Below, in pieces: positions 54,121 to 63,297 of a stretch of 64,000 nucleotides of DNA; position 1 is the stretch's first letter; the number at the start of each line of letters is the position of its first letter. The DNA lies in assembly GCF_018326425.1 (NCBI RefSeq), contig NZ_AP024601.1, positions 2,282,001 to 2,346,000 of the forward strand, given 5' to 3'. Below the pieces are notes generated by a model. The model was not told the origin of the DNA. It ran no database searches and saw nothing but the letters and a program-made list of their open reading frames with translations. Made by a program: the position numbers and the translations under genes. The stretch is from Polycladomyces abyssicola. Its GTDB lineage: Bacteria; Bacillota; Bacilli; Thermoactinomycetales; JIR-001.

Positions 54121-54271
54121 CAGCCTCCATCCTTTCCTCCCATGGTTTACCAATCCTGCAGCTCAAGGGATCTTTCCGCTTCCCGACAGGGAAGTTTGCG
54201 GATCTTTGTAGGACGAGGAAGAGAGTTGAAAATCGTTCAGGGACGTCGCATTGTCGTTCACCCCAATATAT

Positions 54272-54288
54272 AAGCAAGATGAATGCCA
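54272..54288 (-). promoter_or_regulatory. Sigma-54 (-24/-12) promoter of the acyl-CoA operon
   Basis: On the minus strand TGGCAT-N5-TTGCT with exact spacing, then T; consensus TGGCAC-N5-TTGCW. It lies about 150 bp before the first gene at 54120. Together with the activator gene at 40838 and the enhancer-like repeats upstream this is well supported. Confidence 0.82.
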
Positions 54289-54400
54289 GTCTGCTTATGG
54301 CTTTCCAATGATTTGTGAACAGAAAATTGTGTTGAATATACACAAAAAAAGCGCCTCATCGATGGTGGGACAGGAAAACAGGGCAGTAAGGACAGTGCTG

Positions 54401-54452
54401 TGTTTCTTCAGTGTGTTTCTTACGGGAACAAAATTTGTTTCTATAAGAAACA
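54401..54452. promoter_or_regulatory. Enhancer-like repeats (upstream activator sites)
   Basis: A 17-bp perfect palindrome TGTTTCTATAAGAAACA (54436-54452), a near copy TGTTTCTTACGGGAACA (54414-54430) and a half-site TGTTTCTTC (54401-54409). They begin about 110 bp upstream of the -24 element, the usual distance for a sigma-54 activator. Confidence 0.7.
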
Positions 54453-54556
54453 CCCCCGCTTTCAGTAGAGAATAACAGGATGGTCAAAGATACGTGTGAG
54501 GATGGATTAGCCGTTTTGTCTTTCAATACCCGCCTTCTTGTTACAATTCGGCACAC

Positions 54557-55681
54557 TTACATCATGACAACAAGCCGTGAAACCTCACCGCGATCCAGGC
54601 GGTCAAATCCTTCATTAATGTCCTCAAGACGCAAGCGATCAGTCAGAAGCCGGTTGACCGGTAAGCGACCTTGCTTATACAGCTCGATAAAACGAGGGAT
54701 GTCGCGTGCCGGAACGCAGCTTCCTACATAAGACCCCTTGATGGTTCGTTCTTCAGCGGTGAGCAGGACATGTGGGAAAGAAAAATGGTGCTCCGGATGA
54801 GGCAGACCCGCCGTGACGGTAGTGCCACCGCGACGCGTGATAGCGAATGCAGTCTGCATAGCAGGCACTGCACCAGCAGTTTCAATTGCGAATTCCACAC
54901 CGCCATTGGTGGCTGCGCGAATTTGTTGTGTCACTTCTGGATCTCGTGCATCAAATGCATCGGTAGCCCCCAGTTCCAGTGCCATCTTTAGTTTTGCAGG
55001 ATTTACATCCACAGCTATGATGCGCCTTGCCCCAGCTACGATGGCACCAAGTATGGCGCTCAGGCCGACTCCGCCCAGACCGACAACAGCTACACTGCTG
55101 CCCACCGGTACGCGGGCAGTATTCACCACAGCTCCAACTCCAGTCATAACCGCACATCCGAAGACTGCCACTTCATCAAATGGCACTTCCGGATCGACCT
55201 TGATCAAGGATTTCCTCGCTACGACCGCATACTCCGCAAATCCCGATATACCTAGGTGGTGATGAATGTCCGTCCCGTCTTTGTGTAATCTTCTCTCCCC
55301 GTACAATAGAGTCCCTGCGTTATTGGCAACAGCGCCCGGTTCACAGAGGGCTGGGCGCCCTTCTTGGCAGGGTAGGCAGTGTCCGCAACTGGGCACAAAG
55401 GCACAGACAACATGATCACCAGGACGGAGATCGGTTACACCAGGCCCCACTTCCACGACTTCACCCGCTGCTTCGTGACCGAGGGCCATCGGCATCGGAC
55501 GGGGCCGGCTGCCATTAATGACAGACAGGTCTGAGTGGCACAAACCAGCGGCTCGTATGCGAATCAGCACTTCGCCCATTTGGGGCGAGTCAAGGTCGAG
55601 CGTTTCTATTCGAAGTGGCCGACTATCCTTGTAAGGAGACGGCAGATTCATTTCATACAGGACGGCGGCGCGTACTTTCAT
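54557..55681 (-). CDS. Zinc-dependent alcohol dehydrogenase
   Basis: 374 residues, MDR fold: GLCHSDLS (catalytic Cys), GHEAAGEVVEVG, structural zinc Cys set in PSCGHCLPCQEGRPALC, and GLGGVGLSAILGA for NAD. Oxidises an alcohol to an aldehyde or ketone. A TATAAT (55714-55719, minus strand) and AAAGGAGG precede ATG 55681, so it probably has its own promoter. The 436-bp gap downstream holds the sigma-54 elements of the next operon. Confidence 0.9.
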   Translation of the reverse strand: MKVRAAVLYEMNLPSPYKDSRPLRIETLDLDSPQMGEVLIRIRAAGLCHSDLSVINGSRPRPMPMALGHEAAGEVVEVGPGVTDLRPGDHVVCAFVPSCGHCLPCQEGRPALCEPGAVANNAGTLLYGERRLHKDGTDIHHHLGISGFAEYAVVARKSLIKVDPEVPFDEVAVFGCAVMTGVGAVVNTARVPVGSSVAVVGLGGVGLSAILGAIVAGARRIIAVDVNPAKLKMALELGATDAFDARDPEVTQQIRAATNGGVEFAIETAGAVPAMQTAFAITRRGGTTVTAGLPHPEHHFSFPHVLLTAEERTIKGSYVGSCVPARDIPRFIELYKQGRLPVNRLLTDRLRLEDINEGFDRLDRGEVSRLVVMM

Positions 55682-55785
55682 CTGACATTGCCTCCTTTAT
55701 GAGGTGACATAGTATTATAAACTTTGAATCTCATTCGTAATATCCTTCCGTGGATTTCCGGAACGTGAATTGCTCTGAATCATAA

Positions 55786-56028
55786 CTAAACCAAATTTCC
55801 GGTGGATGTGATCGACCATAAAACCGGGTGATCTTTTGCGATCACCGTTTCCAGAGATGAGGTGTTGCTTGCCAGAATCGCCTCTAGTTTGGCCAATTCG
55901 TCCAATTGGCTGAACAGCGCTTGCTTAAGAGCAAGTCTTTCCGGAATTGCTTCGATTACAAGATCTGCCGCATCCCAGTTCTCCAGCCGAGCCATTGGGC
56001 GAATGCTTTGACCGGTTTTGCAAGGATC
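55786..56028 (-). pseudogene. Fragment of a 3-hydroxyacyl-CoA dehydrogenase gene
   Basis: Translation gives SIRPMARLENWDAADLVIEA, then PERLALKQALFSQLDELAK and AILASNTSSLETVIAKDHPV, the middle of the 3HCDH NAD-binding domain. The N-terminal GxGxxG part and everything after DHPV are missing, and the frame soon stops. Only about 80 codons remain of a ~280-codon gene, so it is a truncated relic, probably left by a deletion or rearrangement. Confidence 0.75.
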
Positions 56029-56043
56029 TATCTGAAAAATCGA

Positions 56044-56433
56044 TCAGCGCAGATGTTTCTCTAGTTGTATCCGAATGTGCTGCGGGATTGGTTCCGGTTT
56101 TCGCTCCACAAAATTGTAATGGACGTATGTGCATACTCCTCGCGCCCGTAATTCATTGTCTTGATACAACTCCTCTTCTATTTGAAAACTTGTATTGCCA
56201 ATCTTCTTGATCCACGTTTGAACCTCCACTTCCTGACCGTAGAAGGTTTCGTTTACAAAGTCTATGCTCATGTTAACCAAGACCAATTTCCAATTCTTAA
56301 ATGAGAAATCGGGTGTAAATAAACGAAAAATTTCATCTCTACCTGATTCAAACCAAATTGGTATGCTCGTGTTATTGATGTGACCGACTCCATCAGTCTC
56401 AGATACACGCGGACGAATCCTCGTGACAAACAT
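56044..56433 (-). CDS. Acyl-CoA thioesterase (4-hydroxybenzoyl-CoA thioesterase-like hotdog)
   Basis: 129 residues. VSETDGVGHINNTSIPIWFE is the family's N-terminal active-site region with the Asp. It hydrolyses an acyl-CoA, perhaps to release CoA from a dead-end intermediate. AAGGGGGG lies 8 nt before ATG 56433. Confidence 0.85.
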   Translation of the reverse strand: MFVTRIRPRVSETDGVGHINNTSIPIWFESGRDEIFRLFTPDFSFKNWKLVLVNMSIDFVNETFYGQEVEVQTWIKKIGNTSFQIEEELYQDNELRARGVCTYVHYNFVERKPEPIPQHIRIQLEKHLR

Positions 56434-56603
56434 TGATCGATCCCCCCTTTTAAGTAGACGGCATTTACCTTCTCAACAAATAAGGCTGCAAACCTTCTTT
56501 ATATCAGCAGCTCGGGAATCCGGGATAGGGTGGCCACAGTGCCCATTTCGTTTTGAGGGGTTTGTTTGACCCGCGTCAGAAAATCACCCGCTTGTTCTAT
56601 CGT

Positions 56604-57815
56604 TTAAACCAGTTTCTTCGCCTCTTCAAAGGGCCATGCGGGCAGATTTTTACGTAGTTCCTTGTCTTTTCGGTAACCCAAAGCGTACTCTGCTTGCATC
56701 ACTTGATGGATTTCTCTGGTTCCTTCATAGATAACGAGGGCTTTGGCGTTTCTCATATACCGCTCTACCGGAAACTCATGAGAATAGCCGTTAGCCCCGT
56801 GAATCTGAACCGCATCCACGGCAGCATTGAATGCGGCATCACAAGCGAACCATTTGGCGAGGGAAGTCTCCCGGGTATTGCGGATCCCTTTGTTTTTCAT
56901 CCAGCCGACCCGGTAGACCAGAAGCTTGGAGGCCTCGTAGCCTGCCACCATTTTGGCAATCATTTGCTGAACCATTTGATGTTTCCCGATGGATTTCCCG
57001 AAGGTTTCCCGTTCGTGGGCATACTTGACGCTTGCTTCGATACAGGCATCAATCAATCCTACAGCGCCGGCGGCAACGCTAAAGCGGCCGTTATCCAAAG
57101 CGGACATGGCAATCTTAAAACCTTCGCCTTCTTCGCCTACGAGATTCTCAGCGGGGACTCGCACGTCTTCCAAGAACACTTCACCCGTATTCCCGGCGCG
57201 GATGCCCAATTTGTTCTTGAATCCACGGGTCGTGACCCCGGGATAGGTCCTTTCCACGATAAAGCAGGAGATTCCACGGTGTCCTTGATCCGGAGAGGTT
57301 TTGGCAAAAATGAGGAAATGATCGGCGACGCCACACAGTGAGATCCAGGTTTTACTTCCATTTAGAATGTAGGAGTCCCCATCCTTGATGGCCCGGGTTT
57401 GAATGGCTCCCACATCGGACCCGGCGTTCGGTTCCGTTAAACCAAAAGCGCCCACTTTCTTCCCTTGCGCCTGTGGCTTGAGATACTTTTCTTTCTGAAA
57501 TTCATTTCCCCATTGCAACAGCGTCATGCTGTTCAGCGCTGTGTGAACGGAGACGAGCGTCCGGAACGCAGTGTCTCCGCGCTCCAGTTCGGAACAGACG
57601 ATGGCCAAAGTGATGTAGTCCATACCTTGGCCACCGTACTGTTCCGGGATGCAGACACCCATAAGCCCGAGATCTGCCAACTTATCGATAATGCTGTTTT
57701 CAAAGTGTTGATCTTCATCCCATTTTTCGATGTTCGGCATGATTTCCTTATCCACGAATTTCCGTACCAGCTTCTTGACAGCCAGTTGGTCTTCCGAATA
57801 AGAGAAGTCAAACAT
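56604..57815 (-). CDS. Acyl-CoA dehydrogenase
   Basis: 403 residues: GLTEPNAGSDV, NGSKTWIS, RFSVAAGAVGLIDAC, and EGTREIHQV near the C-terminus, where the FAD-dependent family has its catalytic Glu. Introduces the 2,3 double bond into a short or branched acyl-CoA. AAGGAG lies 8 nt before ATG 57815. Separated from the upstream hydratase gene by 105 bp. Confidence 0.9.
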   Translation of the reverse strand: MFDFSYSEDQLAVKKLVRKFVDKEIMPNIEKWDEDQHFENSIIDKLADLGLMGVCIPEQYGGQGMDYITLAIVCSELERGDTAFRTLVSVHTALNSMTLLQWGNEFQKEKYLKPQAQGKKVGAFGLTEPNAGSDVGAIQTRAIKDGDSYILNGSKTWISLCGVADHFLIFAKTSPDQGHRGISCFIVERTYPGVTTRGFKNKLGIRAGNTGEVFLEDVRVPAENLVGEEGEGFKIAMSALDNGRFSVAAGAVGLIDACIEASVKYAHERETFGKSIGKHQMVQQMIAKMVAGYEASKLLVYRVGWMKNKGIRNTRETSLAKWFACDAAFNAAVDAVQIHGANGYSHEFPVERYMRNAKALVIYEGTREIHQVMQAEYALGYRKDKELRKNLPAWPFEEAKKLV

Positions 57816-57920
57816 GATATTCACTCCTTGGGAAAAGGTTGGTATTCACTATATTTCGTTATCCGTATCGACCATTCCGCACCAAATTTCATATAGACGT
57901 CCTGTTCTTTATATGACTTG

Positions 57921-58700
57921 TTAACGTCCTTTGAAACGAGGCTTTCGTTTTTCCAGAAACGCGGCGGTGCCTTCTCGCATGTCTTCCGTCGTGTATAAGA
58001 GGGACTGGGCCAACTTTTCAAGGATCAATCCCGTTCGCTGATCCGTTTCAAAGCCGGTATGAACCACCATCTTCGCCAACCTGACCGCCAAGGGACCTTT
58101 GGAAAGGATCGCGTCGGCTACTTTTCGCACCTCCTCCATCAGCTGCCCTTGGCTGACCACCCGGGATACCAGACCGATCCGTTCCGCTTCCCGGGCATCG
58201 ATCACGGAGCCCGTCAAGATCATATCCATCGCCCGTCCTTTTCCAACCAGACGGGCCAACCGCTGGGTTCCGCCCGCTCCCGGAATGATGGACAAATTGA
58301 GCTCCGGAAGGCCGAACTTGGCATTCTCCTGCGCTATCCGCAGATCGCACGCCATGGCCAACTCACACCCTCCCCCCAACGCATAACCGTTAACCGCAGC
58401 GATGGTCGGTTTCTCGTACATCTCGATCTCATCATATAAACCCTGCAATCCCCCAGCCAATCCGTCTTGAAAGGTTCGTCGGTTCAGTTGGGCGATGTCC
58501 GCTCCGGCGGCAAAAGACCGCTCACCTGCCCCGGTAAACACCACCAACCGGACCTGATCGTTTTCCCGCCATTCCTGAAGAACCTCCCTCATCTCCCGAA
58601 TGACCTGTGAGTTCAAGGCATTCCGCACTTCCGGACGGTTGATCGTGATGATTCCCATTCCATCTGCAGTTTCCGTCAGGATCGTTTTCTTTTCCGACAT
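57921..58700 (-). CDS. Enoyl-CoA hydratase
   Basis: 259 residues. Oxyanion-hole segment RSFAAGADIAQL, ALGGGCELAMACDLR, and the catalytic Glu pattern LPELNLSIIPGAGGTQRL. A true hydratase by these residues. GGAGGGGG lies 8 nt before ATG 58700. Confidence 0.9.
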   Translation of the reverse strand: MSEKKTILTETADGMGIITINRPEVRNALNSQVIREMREVLQEWRENDQVRLVVFTGAGERSFAAGADIAQLNRRTFQDGLAGGLQGLYDEIEMYEKPTIAAVNGYALGGGCELAMACDLRIAQENAKFGLPELNLSIIPGAGGTQRLARLVGKGRAMDMILTGSVIDAREAERIGLVSRVVSQGQLMEEVRKVADAILSKGPLAVRLAKMVVHTGFETDQRTGLILEKLAQSLLYTTEDMREGTAAFLEKRKPRFKGR

Positions 58701-58719
58701 GCTAGAATCCCCCTCCCGT

Positions 58720-59424
58720 TTAAACTCCCAAGTAAACACCGTGCAAATCCCGGCTGCGAAGGAGATCATCCGCTTTGCCTTCGAACACCAGGGAGCCGTT
58801 GACCATCACATACCCCCAGTCGGATTCTCCCAGAGAAGAGGCGACATTTTGTTCCACCATCAAAAGCGTAATTCCTTGGTTTTTCAGTTTGGGTATCAAC
58901 GACCGAATTTGCCGCACCACGATCGGTGCCAGCCCCAGAAACGGCTCATCCAATAGCAACAGACGGGGCCTGGACATAAGCGCCCTTCCCAATGCCACCA
59001 TCTGCTGTTCACCGCCGCTCAAGGATCCAGCCGGCTGCTTTTCCCGCTCTTTTAACTTCGGAAGGAGAGAGTAAACGAAATCAAAACCTTCTCTGCGATA
59101 CTTGCGGGAACGGGAAGGATACGATCCCATTTCCAAGTTCTCCTTCACAGACATGTAGGGGAAAAGCCGACGCCCCTCCGGAACCATGGTAATACCGGCT
59201 TCCACCCGTCGATGGGTGGGCCAGTTGGAGATGTCTTCTCCTTCCAGCCGGATTTTGCCGTGGGTTTTGATCTCCACACCCATGATCGATTTCATCAAAG
59301 AGGTCTTCCCAGCCCCGTTGACCCCCACCACGCTGACAAACGATCCCCGCTCCACCGTCAAGGAGATGTCGTGCAGCACAGTCACGTCCCCATAACGACC
59401 GTAGAGTCCCTCAATTGTGAGCAT
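58720..59424 (-). CDS. livF: Branched-chain-type ABC transporter ATPase (LivF-like)
   Basis: 234 residues: Walker A GVNGAGKTS, signature LSGGEQQ, Walker B LLLLDEPFLGLAP. One of two ATPases of the importer. Overlaps the LivG gene by 14 bp. Confidence 0.9.
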   Translation of the reverse strand: MLTIEGLYGRYGDVTVLHDISLTVERGSFVSVVGVNGAGKTSLMKSIMGVEIKTHGKIRLEGEDISNWPTHRRVEAGITMVPEGRRLFPYMSVKENLEMGSYPSRSRKYRREGFDFVYSLLPKLKEREKQPAGSLSGGEQQMVALGRALMSRPRLLLLDEPFLGLAPIVVRQIRSLIPKLKNQGITLLMVEQNVASSLGESDWGYVMVNGSLVFEGKADDLLRSRDLHGVYLGV

Positions 59425-60145
59425 CCGGGTGCACCTCCCCCAAATACGCTTTAACCACTTCCGGATGGCGAAGTACCTCTTTGGACGGACCTTGGGTAAG
59501 CATGGCCCCGTGATGCAGTACGATCACCCGATTACACAACTCCGTGATCACCGGGAGAACATGTTCGATCACCACCAACGTCGTACCCGCATCATGGATC
59601 TTGTGCAAAACGTGGATGAGATCCCGTACTTCTTCTGCGGAAAGCCCTCCCATCACCTCGTCCAAAAACAGTAAAGAAGGTCGGGTAGCCAATGCCTTAG
59701 CCAGTTCCAGCTTCTTTTTCAACCCGATGGGTAATGTGTCCGTTTCGTGGTGTCGGTAGGATTCCAGTCCGACAAAACCCAGCACCTCATCCGCAACGTC
59801 ACGAGCTTCTTTTAAGGAACCGGTTGAACGGAGAGCGGCCACGGCCACGTTGTCCCGAACATCCAAATTTCCGAAAGGTTTCGTGATTTGAAAAGTCCGG
59901 GTTAATCCCAGACGACTGATCCGGTGCGCCTTCCATCCGGTGATCGGTTGGTTCCGGAAAATGACGGTTCCCCGATCTGGGCGCAAAAAGCCGGTAATCA
60001 AGTTGAACAATGTGGTTTTCCCCGCTCCGTTCGGGCCAATGATCCCCAAAATGTCTCCCGCGTTGACGGTGAAAGTAACACCATCGACAGCGGTCAATCC
60101 CCCGAATCTCTTGGTCAGGTCCTGCACCGCCAATATTTCAGCCAT
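59411..60145 (-). CDS. livG: Branched-chain-type ABC transporter ATPase (LivG-like)
   Basis: 244 residues: Walker A GPNGAGKTT, Walker B LLFLDEVMGGLS. The ABC signature is LPIGLKKKLE instead of LSGGQ, a substitution seen in LivG-like proteins. The ATG at 60145 overlaps the LivM stop by 8 bp. Confidence 0.9.
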   Translation of the reverse strand: MAEILAVQDLTKRFGGLTAVDGVTFTVNAGDILGIIGPNGAGKTTLFNLITGFLRPDRGTVIFRNQPITGWKAHRISRLGLTRTFQITKPFGNLDVRDNVAVAALRSTGSLKEARDVADEVLGFVGLESYRHHETDTLPIGLKKKLELAKALATRPSLLFLDEVMGGLSAEEVRDLIHVLHKIHDAGTTLVVIEHVLPVITELCNRVIVLHHGAMLTQGPSKEVLRHPEVVKAYLGEVHPDAHN

Positions 60146-61148
60146 TGTGCACACCCCCATTCTTCAAACGGAAACGACGTTTCATCCATGGGATCAATCC
60201 TTCCGGGATGAAAAGCACCACCAATACCAGCATCAACCCATAAAGCAACGCCTGGACGCCACCTTGTGCCCCTACCAACACATCTCGGAGAAACGTGTCC
60301 ATTCCCGTGACGATCAAGCTGCCAAAGATGGGGCCCCATTTTGTCCCCAATCCTCCGATCATGGTGATCAGTACCATTTGAACGGAAACGGCAAAGGAAA
60401 ACTCATGGTAGGGTTCAATGACGGTGATGTATTGGGCGTAAAAAGCTCCGGCCACGGCCGTGATCGCACTGCTGATTACGAGAATGCCCACTTTCACCCG
60501 CACCGAATCGATCCCCAGTGCCTGAGCCGCTGCCTCGTTGTCACGAACCGCCATCAATTCGTAACCGTACCGAGATCTCTCCAACCACCGGGCGATGAAA
60601 AAGGGGATCAAGCAGATGGCCAATGCCAGGAAGTAATAGGGTATCTTGGAGTCAAAAGCGATATTGGAAAATCCGGGATGATAGGGGATATTCACCCCCT
60701 TGGAACCGTTCGTCAGGTCGGACCAATTGACGGCTACGATCATCAACACTTCAGTAATGGCAATCGTGGTCAATGCGAAAAATGGGCCTTTCATCCGTAA
60801 GGTGACCATGCCGGTGACGAGCCCCAACACTCCGGCCAAAATGGCCCCTGCCGCCATCCCGATCCAGGGGGAGACTTCCAGCTTCACGTACATCAACGAA
60901 GAAGCGTATGCACCGATACCGAAAAAAGCAGCATGCCCCAGTGAAAGCAAGCCGCCGTATCCTCCCGCCAGATTCCATGCTCCCGCGGCCGAAGCCCAGA
61001 GCAGAGCCAAAATCAATGTATCGAGATAATAGAGTTCGCTTTGCAAAAGAAACGGCAACACCACCGTCAAAAGCGCAACCGATCCATATCCGATGATGCG
61101 AGGCCGGACGGTAGGAGTCAGTTTTCGGACCTCCTGTTTCACATCCAT
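60138..61148 (-). CDS. livM: Branched-chain-type ABC permease (LivM-like)
   Basis: 336 residues, about nine hydrophobic helices; AGGYGGLLSLGHAAFFGIGAY and AVRDNEAAAQALGID are family motifs. Its ATG at 61148 overlaps the LivH stop in TAATG. A longer frame upstream runs antisense-like through the LivH region and is not used. Confidence 0.9.
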   Translation of the reverse strand: MDVKQEVRKLTPTVRPRIIGYGSVALLTVVLPFLLQSELYYLDTLILALLWASAAGAWNLAGGYGGLLSLGHAAFFGIGAYASSLMYVKLEVSPWIGMAAGAILAGVLGLVTGMVTLRMKGPFFALTTIAITEVLMIVAVNWSDLTNGSKGVNIPYHPGFSNIAFDSKIPYYFLALAICLIPFFIARWLERSRYGYELMAVRDNEAAAQALGIDSVRVKVGILVISSAITAVAGAFYAQYITVIEPYHEFSFAVSVQMVLITMIGGLGTKWGPIFGSLIVTGMDTFLRDVLVGAQGGVQALLYGLMLVLVVLFIPEGLIPWMKRRFRLKNGGVHNG

Positions 61149-62023
61149 TACCGGTCCACCTCCGGCAAGCGTTGTCCGAATAATCCGGTGGGTCTGACGA
61201 TCAGGATCAGAATGAAAAGAAGCAAATAGACGAGTTCCTTCATGGAAGAACCGATGAAATATGCGCTTGTGGATTCCACAATGCCAACCATCAACCCTCC
61301 CAAAATCGCTCCCCTCAAACTTCCCAATCCTCCCAGGACCACGACCACAAAAGAGACCAACAGAAACTGTGCCCCCACCGTGGGATAAACAGTGTATACC
61401 GATGCCAACAATGCACCGGCAATTCCGACTAGAGCCGTCCCGATGGCAAAGGAAAGCGTGAAAATCTGTTGGGGTTTCACTCCCATCAAGATCGCTGCAT
61501 ACCGATCCATTGACGCGGCACGGATAGCTTTGCCCCAGTAGGTGTGGTTCAGAAAAGCGAACAACAGAAGAGTGACCAGAATCGCCACCCCAAAGGCGAT
61601 GAGAAGCGGGGCGGATAAGTGAAGCCCCTTCCACTCCACCGACCGCGTGGCCAGTTCGTTGTTAATCGAACGGTAATCCGCGGACCAGAGAATCAAAGCG
61701 GCGTTTTGAAGGACGATGGAAATCCCGATGGTGGCCAGGATAGACGCATCGTGGGACCGTCGAACGGCAAACCGTAGAACCCCCCAGTAAATCAAAGCAC
61801 CGAGACCGGCAGTAGCCGGAATGATTACCAGAAGACCTGTATAGTTGTCGATTCCAAAGAGCGTAAATAACCAGTAGGCCATGTACATCGCGATCATCAA
61901 CAGATCGCCGTGAACGAAATTGACGATGCGCATCACCCCGAAGACCAAGGTAAGCCCCAGGCTGATCAATGCATAAACACCGCCAATCAAAATGCCTGAA
62001 ATCAAGAGCTGCAGTAGAATCAT
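61148..62023 (-). CDS. livH: Branched-chain-type ABC permease (LivH-like)
   Basis: 291 residues; SLGLTLVFGVMRIVNFVHGD and ASMDRYAAILMGV are family motifs. Forms the channel with LivM. GGGGGG lies 7 nt before ATG 62023, 20 bp after the binding-protein stop. Confidence 0.9.
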   Translation of the reverse strand: MILLQLLISGILIGGVYALISLGLTLVFGVMRIVNFVHGDLLMIAMYMAYWLFTLFGIDNYTGLLVIIPATAGLGALIYWGVLRFAVRRSHDASILATIGISIVLQNAALILWSADYRSINNELATRSVEWKGLHLSAPLLIAFGVAILVTLLLFAFLNHTYWGKAIRAASMDRYAAILMGVKPQQIFTLSFAIGTALVGIAGALLASVYTVYPTVGAQFLLVSFVVVVLGGLGSLRGAILGGLMVGIVESTSAYFIGSSMKELVYLLLFILILIVRPTGLFGQRLPEVDR

Positions 62024-62043
62024 CACTCGTCCCCCCAAGGCCA

Positions 62044-63297
62044 CTATCGTTCCGATCCATCAGACATCGGAATCATGATGGGTTCACTCTTTTTGAAATT
62101 TTCCGGATATATCACCTTGAGTTTACCGTCCTGCCATTGCATGACCGACAAGGTTGCACGGGTGTTCTGGCCTGTTTTGTCAAACTTCACTCCCCATCCG
62201 ACAAGGGTGGAACCCACCGGCTGGTCAAGGGAAAGGGCTGACTGCCTGATCTTGTCCGGATTGTCCCCTCCCGCTTTTGGGATCACGTCGTGAAACAGAA
62301 TGTACGCCGAAGAAAAGGCCAACCGGGCGATCAAGTCCGGTTCTTTTCCAAACTTTTGTTTGTACCGCTGAATAAAGGTTTTTTCTATTTGGCGCATCTC
62401 CGGTATCAAGGCTTCCGGATTGACAGCAATGGCGCTGCTTGTGTCCAGGACACCGTTGGCGGCTTTGCCAAAGGTGTGCCCGAAATTGTCCGAACTCTGT
62501 CCCGCTCCGTTTCCAATAAACACCTTGGCGTTGAGTCCCAACTGTTTAGCCTGTTTCCAAAAGAGCTGAGCATCGGTGTCGTATTGAACCATGTTGATAA
62601 TATCGGGTTGAACTCTCTTCAGGCGCAAAATCGCCGAAGACAAATCATTGGTGGTTTTGGCATTGTAACGAATCTCCTCCACGATGGGAATGCCCGCTTT
62701 TTTGGCTGCTTCCCTCGTCGATGCCGCCACCCCTTCGCCGTAATCGCCGTCCTCATGGATTAATGCCATTCGCATTTCTTCTTTTTTCAGGCCCAGTTTG
62801 GGAGCGACCACTTCACTCAGAAAACGAACCGTTGCCGGACCGTACAAGACGGCATCGGGATTTGGACGAAACACATATCGGAATCCCTGTCGTGTCAACC
62901 GTGGATCGGTCGCTGCCACCTCCCACAACACCACCCGGTTTCGTTCGGTGATCCCGCTCGTAGCCATGCTGATGGGACTGGAGTAAGTCCCAACGATGAC
63001 TTTGATCTCTTCTTTCAGTATGAGCCGGTTCACCTGGTGAACCGCTGCCACGGCGTCGGGAACATCCACCTTCACCAATTCAATCTTGGGACGGATTCCC
63101 TGCTCATTGACAAGATCCGCAGCAATCTCGACTCCGTTGGTGCAAGATTGGCCGATTTTGGCCAGGTTGCCCGAAGTGGGAAACGCTACTCCGATTTTGA
63201 CCCGATTGGAATTCGCCTCTCTTTCGGGTAAACATCCCGTAAACAGGACAGCCACAGACAAGATCAGTGACAACATCAAGCAACGTTTTCCCTTCAA
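62044..63297 (-). CDS. Branched-chain-type ABC substrate-binding lipoprotein
   Basis: 417 residues: signal peptide with LFTGC lipobox, then a type I periplasmic-binding fold (IGVAFPTSGNLAKIG, ALIHEDGDYGEGV, NMVQYDTDAQLFW). Binds a small acid or amino-acid-like compound. Start at TTG 63297, which overlaps the preceding stop in TTGA and has GGGAGGGAG upstream. Confidence 0.88.
   Translation of the reverse strand: MKGKRCLMLSLILSVAVLFTGCLPEREANSNRVKIGVAFPTSGNLAKIGQSCTNGVEIAADLVNEQGIRPKIELVKVDVPDAVAAVHQVNRLILKEEIKVIVGTYSSPISMATSGITERNRVVLWEVAATDPRLTRQGFRYVFRPNPDAVLYGPATVRFLSEVVAPKLGLKKEEMRMALIHEDGDYGEGVAASTREAAKKAGIPIVEEIRYNAKTTNDLSSAILRLKRVQPDIINMVQYDTDAQLFWKQAKQLGLNAKVFIGNGAGQSSDNFGHTFGKAANGVLDTSSAIAVNPEALIPEMRQIEKTFIQRYKQKFGKEPDLIARLAFSSAYILFHDVIPKAGGDNPDKIRQSALSLDQPVGSTLVGWGVKFDKTGQNTRATLSVMQWQDGKLKVIYPENFKKSEPIMIPMSDGSER

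Noticed and set aside
54330-54375. Terminator at the T7 run before the sigma-54 region
   Set aside because: On the minus strand a T-run follows GAGGCGC, but no adequate complementary arm lies upstream of it.
61149-61634. N-terminal extension of LivM
   Set aside because: It overlaps the LivH gene throughout; the TAATG junction is the natural start.
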